NCBI GenBank assembly: GCA_946405145.1
Contig: CAMJGE010000009.1
Span: 47,021 to 111,020, forward strand
Length of the DNA stretch: 64,000 nt
Source of the DNA: an uncultured Prevotella sp.
Lineage (GTDB): Bacteria; Bacteroidota; Bacteroidia; Bacteroidales; Bacteroidaceae
Direction: 5' to 3'
Below are positions 24,186-31,772 of the stretch, one piece after another (position 1 is the stretch's first letter; each line of letters begins with the position of its first letter). Position numbers and translations under genes: made by a program. A model generated the notes under the pieces. It had not been told where the DNA came from. It saw nothing but the letters and a program-made list of their open reading frames with translations, and ran no database searches.

Positions 24186-24749
24186 TTAATCGCCGCTGGG
24201 CTGATCGTAGTCAGGCTCGTCTGACGGTACGACGGGGGTGTTGCCGCCAGTGTTGCCGCCGGTGTTGTCACCAGTCTCGCCGCCCTGGATGTCGTCATCC
24301 TCCTCAGCGTCGCCTTCCTTCTTCTTAGACTTGCTCTCAGTGAGATCCTTGACGTTCTTCAGCGAAGCCTTCATCTTGAGCATCTTCGAAGTCAGGTTGT
24401 TGAGCTCCATACGACTGGGAGCGAAGCAGAGGTACAGACCGTCGATGTTCTTACCGAGGTTGAACTCGGTCTCCGCCTCAGTGCCGCTGCTCTTGGCTTT
24501 GAGGAAGAACGTGCCGAGGGCACCGAACTGCACCTTCTTGCCTTCTAACAGCTGTTCGAGGATACAGGACTGGAGCTTGTTGGCGACGCCGAGGCAGACA
24601 TCCTCGCCATACACGGAGTTGTGCTCCGAGATGTGTTGGCAGAGGGCTGCGTAGCTCATGGTCTTGGTGGCTACCACGCGACCGTACCATTTTCCCCTGG
24701 CAGGGGAACCCTTGATCTGGTTCTGATAAACTTTTACGAATACTGGCAT
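24186..24749 (-). CDS. HU/HIG-type DNA-binding protein
   Basis: 187 aa. Residues 1-125 form the HU-like fold of the Bacteroidetes HIG family (VYQNQIKGSPARGKWYGRV; CILEQLLEGKKVQFGALGTFFLKAKS), a histone-like DNA-binding domain. A basic helix is followed by a low-complexity acidic tail with Gly-Asn-Thr repeats (GGNTGGNT). It has its own promoter at 24827-24834. It is the second member of the minus-strand module made of DUF4248, primase-like and RecA-like genes. Confidence 0.88.
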   Translation of the reverse strand: MPVFVKVYQNQIKGSPARGKWYGRVVATKTMSYAALCQHISEHNSVYGEDVCLGVANKLQSCILEQLLEGKKVQFGALGTFFLKAKSSGTEAETEFNLGKNIDGLYLCFAPSRMELNNLTSKMLKMKASLKNVKDLTESKSKKKEGDAEEDDDIQGGETGDNTGGNTGGNTPVVPSDEPDYDQPSGD

Positions 24750-24826
24750 AATCCTTTTTTAAGTTTGACAATTGTGATTCGGGCTGCGCGCCGGCCTTCG
24801 TCAGTCAAAGTATCTCTTTGACATTG

Positions 24827-24834
24827 CAAAGGTA
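24827..24834 (-). promoter_or_regulatory. Promoter -7 element of the HU-like gene
   Basis: TACCTTTG on the minus strand (24834-24827), 77 nt before the start. No good TTTG at the expected -33 position. Confidence 0.5.
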
Positions 24835-24879
24835 CGATATTTTGAAGCCTCGATGAAGGCTTCTGCGAGCTTTCGTTTG

Positions 24880-25059
24880 TTAAGTATCAATGCACAGCTT
24901 TTCGGTGAGGTACTTGACGATATGAGGGGGGAGGACCTTGGCGTTGGGCTGTAAGCCCATCGCCTTGAGGTCATTCTCAAATGGTTTGCACCAACGCATA
25001 AGTGTTCCAACACTTACCCCAGCTTTATCAGCTAACTCTGATTTTGACATTGCTTTCAT
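24880..25059 (-). CDS. DUF4248 family protein
   Basis: 59-aa protein too short for most gene lists. It reads MKAMSKSELADKAGVSVGTL, then MRWCKPFENDLKAMG and PHIVKYLTEKLCIDT. This is the DUF4248 family of Bacteroidales, a short MerR/HTH-like module (SKSELADKAGVS...MRWC). It probably binds DNA. The start may be the ATG at 25059 or the one at 25050. The 11-bp GAATT array (25085-25150) lies directly upstream and is a natural candidate for its binding site. Confidence 0.85.
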   Translation of the reverse strand: MKAMSKSELADKAGVSVGTLMRWCKPFENDLKAMGLQPNAKVLPPHIVKYLTEKLCIDT

Positions 25060-25084
25060 TTCAAACTTTTCTTTTTTTATTTAT

Positions 25085-25150
25085 GAATTCTGGAAGAATT
25101 CGAGGGGAATTGTGGCGGAATTCTCATTGAATTATGGCAGAATTCTTTGG
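25085..25150. repeat. Six 11-bp GAATT repeats in exact phase (iteron-like)
   Basis: GAATT begins at 25085, 25096, 25107, 25118, 25129 and 25140, each exactly 11 bp apart; four of six are GAATTC. The other six bases vary (TGGAA, GAGGG, TGGCG types). The array spans the end of the primase-like gene and the space before the DUF4248 gene. It could be an operator array or an origin-like iteron block. Confidence 0.85.
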
Positions 25151-25891
25151 TTCTTCGAACAAGAACTCAATCAGATCAATCTTCTGAGCCTTCTGCTCAA
25201 TAGAAGCCTTTTCTTCCAAGATCTTTGAAACAAAGATCGGCCCCTCATCCTCCCAAAAGAGCTGCTTCTCAACCTCTCTGGCAATCTTATGCCAGCGTTG
25301 ATACGCCAAGCCCTCCGGATCGGCATCCGGAAACAACACCACCTTGCGCCCGCACAACGGCCTGAACTTCTCCACCTGCAGCTCTGTCAGTCCTCCGGCT
25401 GCCAGCCAGATATACTGCGGATAATGCTGTGACAGGATAAAAGCCGTCTTCTCCGCCTCTACGATAGCCACCGTCTTCACGTCGCACCGCTCGGCGAGGA
25501 GATGCGCCCCAAACAGACAGTGCGTCGAGCCAGCCCCTGTCTTTGGCGTCTTCTGCCGCCTACTGAGCATATAGCTCACCCAGGAAGGATGCCTCGCCTT
25601 GTCACGATGACAGTCGGGCCGGTAGTACATCACCTTTCCGTCTTTTACGTAATCGTCCTTGCCGATCTGCCAGAAGATGACACCCCCCTGGCGGGTGGCA
25701 CCTATCCGATAGGCCAGTGCCGCATCGATCATCTGCTCCCATGTCAGATAGCCACTGCTGACCACTGCTTTGCAGAACTCGTTATCGACAGACAGGCTTT
25801 TCTGCCAAAGATAAGCCGTCGGATTATGCGGCTCTTGCTTCATCAACTCTCCGAACGAGAGAAACTTCAAATTCTTGAACTTCATAGACAC
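25124..25891 (-). CDS. Primase-like TOPRIM protein (DUF6371-type)
   Basis: 255 aa. The N-terminal half has a pattern of conserved Phe/Trp and RIGATRQGGVIFWQIG, ending in a basic HRDKARHPSW block. The C-terminal half is a TOPRIM-like domain with VAIVEAEKTAFILS and KVVLFPDADPEG, the Glu and Asp-x-Asp metal sites of DnaG-type primases. I take it for the DUF6371 family. It follows the RecA-like ATPase gene on the same strand, so the pair looks like a replication module of a former mobile element. Confidence 0.8.
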   Translation of the reverse strand: MSMKFKNLKFLSFGELMKQEPHNPTAYLWQKSLSVDNEFCKAVVSSGYLTWEQMIDAALAYRIGATRQGGVIFWQIGKDDYVKDGKVMYYRPDCHRDKARHPSWVSYMLSRRQKTPKTGAGSTHCLFGAHLLAERCDVKTVAIVEAEKTAFILSQHYPQYIWLAAGGLTELQVEKFRPLCGRKVVLFPDADPEGLAYQRWHKIAREVEKQLFWEDEGPIFVSKILEEKASIEQKAQKIDLIEFLFEEPKNSAIIQ

Positions 25892-25918
25892 TCGGGTTTA
25901 GGCAACCCCTCTTACTAT

Positions 25919-25950
25919 AGCCCACCCCTCTATAGAGAGGGGGTGGGGCT
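25919..25950. repeat. GC-rich palindrome between ATPase and primase-like genes
   Basis: AGCCCACCCCTCTAT and AGAGAGGGGGTGGGGCT form a near-perfect stem. It lies in the 73-bp gap between the two minus-strand genes and resembles the other GC-rich palindromes of the window. Confidence 0.65.
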
Positions 25951-25964
25951 ATATAAGGAGGGGG

Positions 25965-27122
25965 TTATGCCGGTAAGGGGATGACCACGACGCGCCCTCT
26001 GGTGTCGAGCGTGGTCTTCACCACGCGCCGGTCGAGCGCCATCTGGAATACTTTGTCGTAATATTTCTCAAACTTGATGCCGCTCAGTGCCATCACCTCC
26101 TTTTGCAGCTCCTCACGGTTCATCATGGCGCGGTCGCCCATCGCCTTGCCGAACAGCAGGCGCAGGTTCCACTCCCATGAGAGACGGGCATTGTCAGGAT
26201 GGCGGATGATATACGCCTGACAGAACGAGTCCACCTTCTCTGCCGACACATGGTAGGCCTCTGGCTTGTTCGACATAAAGCGCCCCTGTGAGTCATGCTG
26301 CTGAAAGACGGGCTTCGAGGTTGCCACAGGCAGACCCTCCTCCGACATCTTGTAGTAGAGCGTCTCCGTGATGCGGTACTTCCTGGTCATCGTCTGCTCC
26401 ACCAAGAACACATCCGTCGTCGGCGGCTGCTCACAGTTGTACACCTCGTATGCCTTGTGCAGGATCTCCGTACCGAGCCATCCCCTGAGGTTACGTTTCT
26501 CACCAGTGCGGTTTAGATGGATCACCACCGAGATGTTGCAATGATGCTTGGTGGCGAGCGCCATCAGTTGCTCGATCACCTTCTGCGAGGCATCCGGGTC
26601 GTTGATGCTCGACAGCAGGTCGCTCACGTTGTCGATGATCACGATGTCGGGCTTGTAGGTGGCGATGCCCTCGGCGAGCATCTCCAGACGCTCCTGAAAG
26701 CTGCAGCTGCGCACGTTGAACACGAAGAAGTTCTCCTCGGGGAAGTCTCCCTCCACCATCCTGGCGATACGGTCGGTGAGGATCCCCTTGGTAGAGGAGG
26801 TGCTCTGTTCCGTGTCATACCACATCGCCTTCAGCGGTGCCTCCTGGATGCGCTCCAGCTCCAGCACACTGCGCTGGGCACAGCAAGCCATGATCATCGA
26901 GATGAAGATGGTCTTACCACACTTCTCCACACCAGTGATGGCGGAGAGGTCGCCCCTGGGGAAGCACGGTCGCCCGTACATCCGCATCAGGAACTCCTCT
27001 TCCTGCACCTTGGTGTCGGTGGTGATTCTGAACTTGTCGAGATGCTGCAACGTCTCTGAGATGACTGTAGCCTTCTCGGCCTTCTCAAACTCTCTGGCGA
27101 GTAAAGTGTTCTGTTTTTCCAT
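25965..27122 (-). CDS. RecA-fold AAA ATPase (RepA/DnaB-like)
   Basis: 385 aa. The P-loop is GVEKCGKT (about 84-91) and Walker B is DIVIIDN (about 159-165), followed by VIHLNRTGEK; this resembles hexameric RecA-fold helicases such as RepA. A C-terminal domain of about 130 residues looks like a winged helix. It is the second gene of the minus-strand transcript that starts with the 93-aa protein and continues to the primase-like gene. The likely role is DNA unwinding for a mobile element or prophage remnant. Confidence 0.82.
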   Translation of the reverse strand: MEKQNTLLAREFEKAEKATVISETLQHLDKFRITTDTKVQEEEFLMRMYGRPCFPRGDLSAITGVEKCGKTIFISMIMACCAQRSVLELERIQEAPLKAMWYDTEQSTSSTKGILTDRIARMVEGDFPEENFFVFNVRSCSFQERLEMLAEGIATYKPDIVIIDNVSDLLSSINDPDASQKVIEQLMALATKHHCNISVVIHLNRTGEKRNLRGWLGTEILHKAYEVYNCEQPPTTDVFLVEQTMTRKYRITETLYYKMSEEGLPVATSKPVFQQHDSQGRFMSNKPEAYHVSAEKVDSFCQAYIIRHPDNARLSWEWNLRLLFGKAMGDRAMMNREELQKEVMALSGIKFEKYYDKVFQMALDRRVVKTTLDTRGRVVVIPLPA

Positions 27123-27141
27123 AGTGATTGTGAGAGAGCGT

Positions 27142-27423
27142 TTAGATTTTGAATTCTTCTACTTCTTCTTCTTGATAAATGTCGTAAATGGTTCCGAATA
27201 ACTCTTCTCCGATTTTCACGAATTCCTCACGACGCAAACAGTCGGATGTTGCTGCAAGCAGTCTTACCAACTGATAGAAGTGCAACTCTTTGAATCTCTC
27301 CTCGTTCAGGAAAGAACGGTTAATACTACTCTCGTTGCTGACATAGGTCAGACGACCTTTTACTCTGATGACCCGCAGAATAATCTGGGTACATTCTCTA
27401 ATCATGAAATCTGAAAATTTCAT
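27142..27423 (-). CDS. Hypothetical protein, first gene of the ATPase/primase module
   Basis: 93 aa with no recognised domain; mostly helical, with an acidic end (YQEEEVEEFKI). It starts a minus-strand operon 19 nt before the RecA-like ATPase gene. In similar Bacteroidales modules a small protein of unknown function occupies this position. Confidence 0.65.
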   Translation of the reverse strand: MKFSDFMIRECTQIILRVIRVKGRLTYVSNESSINRSFLNEERFKELHFYQLVRLLAATSDCLRREEFVKIGEELFGTIYDIYQEEEVEEFKI

Positions 27424-27487
27424 AGTCTTAAGAATTTAAGTTGTTAATAAATAGAAGACATCCCCCACACTTCAGGAAATGCGGGCC

Positions 27488-27530
27488 GAAGGTACTAAAA
27501 AATACAGATGTAACCGTTATTACATGTAAT
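27488..27530 (-). promoter_or_regulatory. Promoter and palindromic operator of the ATPase module
   Basis: On the minus strand TACCTTCG (27495-27488) differs from TAnnTTTG at one base. The perfect 12-bp palindrome ATTACATGTAAT (27519-27530) lies where the -33 element would be, so it could be an operator. Confidence 0.45.
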
Positions 27531-27570
27531 CACGAAATATAATTATTTTAGAATATTACACATTATTTAA

Positions 27571-27718
27571 GAGAATCCCGGTCGCAAAATGTCGCACCAC
27601 TCGTGCTGCTCCCATCAGCTCGCTCCCGCCACCCTCGCTCTTAAGTGGCTTCTCGCCCCCAGTCGCGCGGCATCCCCCTCGGTGTTTTAGCATGGTATTA
27701 GATTACGAATAGCAACTC
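27571..27718. repeat. Direct repeat left of the vapD cassette (contains 57-bp repeat copy 2)
   Basis: Starts GAGAATCCCGGTCGC and ends AATAGCAACTC. It matches 28286-28407 over its length apart from an extra 25 bp or so near the start. The core 57-bp unit (27647-27703) ends 41 bp before the -33 element of the vapD promoter. Confidence 0.8.
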
Positions 27719-27743
27719 ATCCGATCAAATTTCTAAAGAAATC

Positions 27744-27776
27744 TTTGGTAAATTCAAAATAAAAGTTGTATCTTTG
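27744..27776 (+). promoter_or_regulatory. vapD operon promoter
   Basis: TTTG at 27744-27747 and TATCTTTG at 27769-27776 with 21 bp between. An inverted repeat (ATTTC TAAA GAAAT) lies directly before the -33 element. Confidence 0.75.
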
Positions 27777-27805
27777 CACCAGAATAATTATATAATCAAT
27801 TTAGA

Positions 27806-27991
27806 ATGGATACAGAGATCAAAATCGGTGATAGAATGAAGGTAAGCCCTCAGTTGACAGCTCAGTCAGATTGGGTAGAGGGAGAAGTGATCGATGTCGA
27901 ACATAATCCTTTTCTTGGTTTAGTCATTTCTATTAAAGATAAATTGGGACGAATCTTTTTCGGACAAAGTCGTTATTTCTTAGCTTTGTAA
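27806..27991 (+). CDS. Small SH3-like protein, candidate VapD antitoxin
   Basis: 61 aa with a strand-rich pattern ([46 protein letters not shown]) suggesting a small beta barrel. Its stop is 1 nt before the vapD start, so the two are co-translated. In Haemophilus, VapD is controlled by a small upstream partner (VapX); position and size suggest the same role here, but I cannot confirm homology to VapX. Confidence 0.65.
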   Translation: MDTEIKIGDRMKVSPQLTAQSDWVEGEVIDVEHNPFLGLVISIKDKLGRIFFGQSRYFLAL

Positions 27992-27992
27992 G

Positions 27993-28277
27993 ATGTTTGC
28001 AATAGCTTTCGATATGGATATCAAGGAACTCCGTAATACCTATGGAGAGCCGTATAACAATGCTTATTATGAGATAAAGATTGTTTTGCGTAAATACAGT
28101 TTCTTTAATACCCAAGGCAGTGTTTATCTTACTGACAGTGATGATATGGCCAACCTTTTCTCAGCGATATATGCTCTCAAAAGCATATCGTGGTTCAAGG
28201 CATCTGTCCGTGATATACGCGCATTTAAGGTTGAGAACTGGTCTGACTTTACTGCTATTGTCAAAGGAGATGATTAA
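27993..28277 (+). CDS. vapD: VapD-family endoribonuclease
   Basis: 94-aa Cas2-like ferredoxin-fold ribonuclease. The family pattern is clear: [16 protein letters not shown] at the start with the conserved Asp, a central [21 protein letters not shown], and [21 protein letters not shown] at the end. VapD proteins cleave mRNA and act as toxins or in persistence. It is the second gene of a two-gene cassette bracketed by direct repeats. Confidence 0.88.
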   Translation: MFAIAFDMDIKELRNTYGEPYNNAYYEIKIVLRKYSFFNTQGSVYLTDSDDMANLFSAIYALKSISWFKASVRDIRAFKVENWSDFTAIVKGDD

Positions 28278-28285
28278 TTAGCTGT

Positions 28286-28407
28286 GAGAACCCCGCTCGC
28301 AACAGCTCGCTCCCACCCACCCTCGCTCTTAGGTGGCTTCTCGCCCCCTGCCGCGCTGCATACCCCCAGGTGTTTTAACATGGTATTAGATCATTAATAG
28401 CAAGCTC
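28286..28407. repeat. Direct repeat right of the vapD cassette (contains 57-bp repeat copy 3)
   Basis: Starts GAGAACCCCGCTCGC and ends AATAGCAAGCTC. Core unit at 28335-28391. It begins 8 nt after the vapD stop. Confidence 0.8.
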
Positions 28408-28729
28408 AACTAGCTGTTATTAAAACAAACCAAGCCGTGTCCCGGCTTACCAAAACCTGCTGAAAGTCGTCGGTTTCTGCGACTTTCAGGTTGCATCCTC
28501 CCCATATAGGGGGAGGCCTTGGAGAGGGTGGATGTCTCTTTGCTTCTTTCTCTACGCTAGAGACAGTAAGAAATAGAAGGTTTGGGGAGTGATCTGAAGC
28601 CCTCTTGGCTAAGAGGGTTCTTGGTTAAGCCAAGCGAGCATAGCTCGAGCGGGGTGATCGGTAAAAAGCTTCTTTTTAAACGAAGAAAGAAAAAATGGTT
28701 CTTTCTTGAAATAAAGAACATTTTTGAAT
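28408..28729. other. Gene-free repeat-rich spacer
   Basis: No gene seen. It holds the two-hairpin element at 28452-28540, a second copy of the GGTTTGGGGAGTG..CTGAAGCCC repeat near 28578 with an AAGCCCTCTT/AAGAGGGTT hairpin, and several A/T-rich stems near 28670-28710. Confidence 0.6.
28452..28540 (-). repeat. Two-hairpin dispersed element, copy A
   Basis: Read on the minus strand: AAGGCC, GC stem CCTCCCCC/GGGGAGG, GATGCAA, then stem CTGAAAGTCG / CGACTTTCAG (28489-28460) with loop CAGAAACCGA, then GCAGGTTTT. Copy B at 50145-50236 has the same order and loop but a different stem sequence. Confidence 0.75.
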
Positions 28730-28755
28730 GATTTCTGCAAATTCTTGCTGAAATC
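28730..28755. promoter_or_regulatory. 26-bp palindromic operator-like site, copy 2
   Basis: GATTTCTGCAA and TTGCTGAAATC around ATTC, abutting the -33 TTTG at 28756. The arms are identical to copy 1 at 13448-13473. Confidence 0.7.
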
Positions 28756-28787
28756 TTTGCTATATTAAAAAATTAATCTTACTTTTG
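28756..28787 (+). promoter_or_regulatory. Promoter of leader copy 2 (leads into the phosphonate polysaccharide locus)
   Basis: TTTG at 28756-28759 and TACTTTTG at 28780-28787 with 20 bp between. Confidence 0.75.
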
Positions 28788-28792
28788 CAACC

Positions 28793-28901
28793 AAAAGAAG
28801 GGAACCGGTTCTGACAAACAACCCCTTTTTATTTGAGATAAAGAATGAAATTTTAACTAACGTATTGGTAATTAATGTATTATGCCTATGCGTTAGGAAG
28901 A
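28793..28901 (+). ncRNA. Conserved structured 5' leader, copy 2
   Basis: Matches 13511-13620. AAGAAGGG (28795-28802), GAACCGGTTC (28802-28811) and CCCCTTTTT (28822-28830) form the first structure. CTAACG (28857-28862) pairs fully with CGTTAG (28891-28896) across 28 nt. A four-codon ORF ATG CCT ATG CGT TAG lies at 28882-28896. Sequence between the structured parts differs more than the paired parts. Confidence 0.6.
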
Positions 28902-28940
28902 TTGTTTTTGCCCATAAATAATTAATCGGAGCAAACTATA

Positions 28941-29207
28941 ATGTCACAAGACTTTCTTCAAAAATCTCTCTATGAAGTTCTATATAACAACCTGTTGTTA
29001 CCCCGAACTCACGAGATTGATCATGAGGAAGAGCTCGAAGCGTTCGATGGCTCAACTGAGTCTTTAGTGCAACTGCACAAAGACAACCAAATAAGCTACG
29101 CCCAGTTCCTTCGCCTTTCTGATGCCCAGCTTTCTGAAATCATAGCAAAATCGAAGAACCTCCCAATTGACAAAGAGCGCTTCTTTGCTCTTTGCGATAT
29201 TTTATAA
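28941..29207 (+). CDS. Hypothetical protein behind leader copy 2
   Basis: 88 aa, acidic and helical (DHEEELEAFDGSTESLVQLHK; RLSDAQLSEIIAKSKNLP), no recognised domain. It is the first gene after the promoter and leader at 28756-28901 and lies upstream of the phosphonate operon. First genes of Bacteroidales capsule loci are often regulators (UpxY, UpxZ), but this protein shows no NusG-like motif and I cannot assign it to either family. Confidence 0.6.
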   Translation: MSQDFLQKSLYEVLYNNLLLPRTHEIDHEEELEAFDGSTESLVQLHKDNQISYAQFLRLSDAQLSEIIAKSKNLPIDKERFFALCDIL

Positions 29208-29308
29208 AATACAACAATATCTTGAGTTAACTCGCCTCTACCGCTGATTCAATTTTGGAGTTTTGAGAAGGCTGATGGTAAAAATGGGGTTGGATGCATA
29301 TAATTGAA

Positions 29309-29667
29309 ATGGATTATTCTAAAAGTCTATCTGTATCGATGAGAGAAACTCTTGATTATAGTAATCTGGAGATCCTAAATGATATAGGGGAATTAATAAT
29401 TGATGCAGTGCTTAACGACAGTACAATAAAAGAGATACCAATTTTAGGTTCTATTGTAGGAGTTGGTAAATACATAAAGAATGTATCCGTTATTATTTTT
29501 CTAAAAAGCTTATTGCATTCTTAATTCCTATTAAAGATATATCGCCAGAAAAGAGAGCAAAAGCTATTAAAAAGTGGGAAGAAGATAAAAACTTTAGAGG
29601 AAAAGTTGGAGATACACTTTTAGGGATGATTCAAAGATGGTTTTATTATTTATCATGTGCTCAATAA
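29309..29667 (+). pseudogene. Frameshifted small helical protein gene
   Basis: Opens at ATG 29309 (or 29294) and reads to IKNVSVIIFLKS. The frame then changes near the TTTTTCTAAAAAG run at about 29497-29509 and continues AFLIPIKDISPEKRAKAIKKW to the TAA at 29665. The joined protein (IPILGSIVGVGKYIKN..., EKRAKAIKKWEED) resembles small defence-associated proteins of unknown function with a hydrophobic IPI.G..VG motif. The break would give a 76-codon truncated product. Confidence 0.55.
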
Positions 29668-29762
29668 TATCCCAATAGCTAGGCAATGATTATAATTAAT
29701 TTATCTCAGTGCCAATGCAAAAGACATTGCAATTCTTAGTTAAGAATAAACACAATACATAA

Positions 29763-31772
29763 ATGAAAGCATTAATATTAAACAGTGGCCTTGGCCACAG
29801 AATGGGTACAATAACAAAGGAACACCCGAAATGCATGACGGAGATATCTGCTCATAATACCATATTAAGCAGACAACTTCGACAACTGGTGAGCTTCGGA
29901 ATTGAAGAGGTTGTGATGACAACTGGTTATTATGACCAGGTGTTGGTTGATTATTGCAATGCTTTGCATTTGCCCTTAAGATATACCTTTGTTAATAACC
30001 CACTCTATGCAGAGACAAATTATATCTATTCCATCTACTGTGCTAAGGAGCAACTGAAAGATGATGATATTATCCTGATGCATGGTGATTTGGTATTTGA
30101 GAATCTGGTAATGGAGGCGGTTATTAACTCTGCTACTAGCTGTATGGCGGTGAGCAGTACACTTCCTTTGCCTGAAAAGGATTTCAAGGCAGTCATTCGC
30201 GATGATCAGATTGAAAAGGTTGGAATTGAGTTCTTCGACAATGCGATGGCCGCACAGCCCCTTTATAAGATAAAGAAAGAAGACTGGCTGATATGGTTGG
30301 CCAATATTGAAAAGTTCTGTGATGCAGATAACCGTAAATGCTATGCAGAAAACGCATTCAATGAAGTTTCAGACCAGTGCAAGATATACCCTTGTGACGT
30401 AAAGGATATGCTTTGCGCAGAGATTGACACGCCCGAGGATTTGGCTGTTGTCAGCAAGAAACTGGCTGAGGTTAATGAACGCACCGTCTATATGTGTTTC
30501 TCTACGGAGTACATCCATTCTGGACATGTGGCGATTATCAACAAGGCGCGTCGCTTGGGCCGATTGATTATCGGTATTCTAAGTGATGAAGCTGTTGCCT
30601 CCTTCAAGCGTTATCCATTGATTCCCTTTGAAGAACGTAAGGCTCTTTTCGAAAACTTGGCAGGTGTCGAGCGGGTAGTGGAGCAGAAATTTCTTTCTTA
30701 TAAGGAGAATCTTGAAACTCTTAAACCAGATTATGTCGTCCATGGTGATGACTGGAGAGATGGATTCCAAAAACCTATCCGTCAGGAAGTATGCGATGTA
30801 CTTGCCGAATATGGTGGTAAGTTGGTTGAATATCCTTATAGCGATAATCCAAAGTACAAAGAGTTAGATGCTAATCATCGCTCAGAAGTCTCTATGCCAG
30901 ACATTCGTCGTGGTCGTCTTCGCAAGCTCATCAATATGAAGGGCTTGGTAACAGCTATGGAGGCGCATAGTGGTATTACAGGTCTGATCGTAGAGAATAC
31001 CAAGGTACTTCAAGATGGCAAGACCTATCAGTTTGATGCCATGTGGGTTAGCTCGCTTTGCGATAGTACTGCCAAGGGTAAACCTGATATCGAACTGGTG
31101 GATATGACCTCTCGTTTCCGTACCATCGATGATATCATGGAAGTGACCACCAAGCCAATTATTTTTGATGGAGATACAGGTGGCCTGACGGAACATTTTG
31201 TCTATACCGTTCGTTCTTTGGAGCGCATGGGTGTTTCAATGGTTATTATCGAAGATAAGACTGGTCTGAAAAAGAACAGCCTCTTTGGTACAGAGGTAAA
31301 ACAAACACAGGCATCAATCCCAGACTTCTGCGAGAAGATTCGTGCCGGTAAGAAAGCCCAAAAGACCAAGGAATTTATGATCTGTGCCCGTATTGAAAGC
31401 TTAATTCTTGAACAGGGTATGGAAGATGCTTTAGAGCGTGCATTCGCATTCAGTGATGCTGGTGCCGATGCCATTATGATTCACAGCCGTAAGAAAGATC
31501 CTACTGAAATCTTTGAGTTTGTTGAGAAGTTCCGCCAGAAGAATACAACAATCCCAATTGTAGTCGTTCCCACTTCTTTCAACGAAGTAACCGAGCAAGA
31601 ATTCAAAGAGCGCGGAGTTAATGTGGTTATCTATGCTAACCAACTCACGCGTACAGGTTTCCCTGCTATGCAGGATGCCGCCCGTACTATTCTTGAGAAT
31701 CACCGTGCTAAGGAGTGTGATGACAAGTGTATGTCAATTAAGGAAATAATCACCCTTATCCCCGAACAATAA
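29763..31772 (+). CDS. aepX: Nucleotidyltransferase-cytidylyltransferase-PEP mutase fusion
   Basis: 669-aa three-domain protein. Residues 1-235: LicC/MobA-type NTP transferase (MKALILNSGLGHRMG, HPKCM, MHGDLVF). Residues 240-370: cytidylyltransferase fold with HSGH in YIHSGHVAIINKARRLG and VHGDDWRDG. Residues 380-669: phosphoenolpyruvate mutase with IFDGDTGG and the diagnostic EDKTGLKKNS. The mutase makes phosphonopyruvate from PEP. The nucleotidyltransferase domains are suited to activate the finished phosphonate as a CMP conjugate. It heads the operon and overlaps the decarboxylase gene by 1 nt. Confidence 0.9.
   Translation: MKALILNSGLGHRMGTITKEHPKCMTEISAHNTILSRQLRQLVSFGIEEVVMTTGYYDQVLVDYCNALHLPLRYTFVNNPLYAETNYIYSIYCAKEQLKDDDIILMHGDLVFENLVMEAVINSATSCMAVSSTLPLPEKDFKAVIRDDQIEKVGIEFFDNAMAAQPLYKIKKEDWLIWLANIEKFCDADNRKCYAENAFNEVSDQCKIYPCDVKDMLCAEIDTPEDLAVVSKKLAEVNERTVYMCFSTEYIHSGHVAIINKARRLGRLIIGILSDEAVASFKRYPLIPFEERKALFENLAGVERVVEQKFLSYKENLETLKPDYVVHGDDWRDGFQKPIRQEVCDVLAEYGGKLVEYPYSDNPKYKELDANHRSEVSMPDIRRGRLRKLINMKGLVTAMEAHSGITGLIVENTKVLQDGKTYQFDAMWVSSLCDSTAKGKPDIELVDMTSRFRTIDDIMEVTTKPIIFDGDTGGLTEHFVYTVRSLERMGVSMVIIEDKTGLKKNSLFGTEVKQTQASIPDFCEKIRAGKKAQKTKEFMICARIESLILEQGMEDALERAFAFSDAGADAIMIHSRKKDPTEIFEFVEKFRQKNTTIPIVVVPTSFNEVTEQEFKERGVNVVIYANQLTRTGFPAMQDAARTILENHRAKECDDKCMSIKEIITLIPEQ

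Noticed and set aside
24801..25013. 70-codon open frame on the minus strand
   Set aside because: It overlaps the DUF4248 gene in another frame; the 59-aa frame carries the family pattern.
25085..25150. CRISPR-like array
   Set aside because: The units are only 11 bp with no spacer/repeat structure and no cas genes; treated as phased repeats.
27993..28277. Cas2 of a CRISPR system
   Set aside because: The fold is shared, but length, motifs and the small upstream partner fit VapD, and no cas1 or repeat array is present.
27571..28407. tRNA or rRNA fragment in the GC-rich repeats
   Set aside because: No cloverleaf or conserved rRNA motif could be formed from the repeat units.
28941..29207. UpxY or UpxZ regulator of a capsule locus
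   Set aside because: Position fits, but the 88-aa protein lacks a NusG-like or recognised UpxZ pattern.
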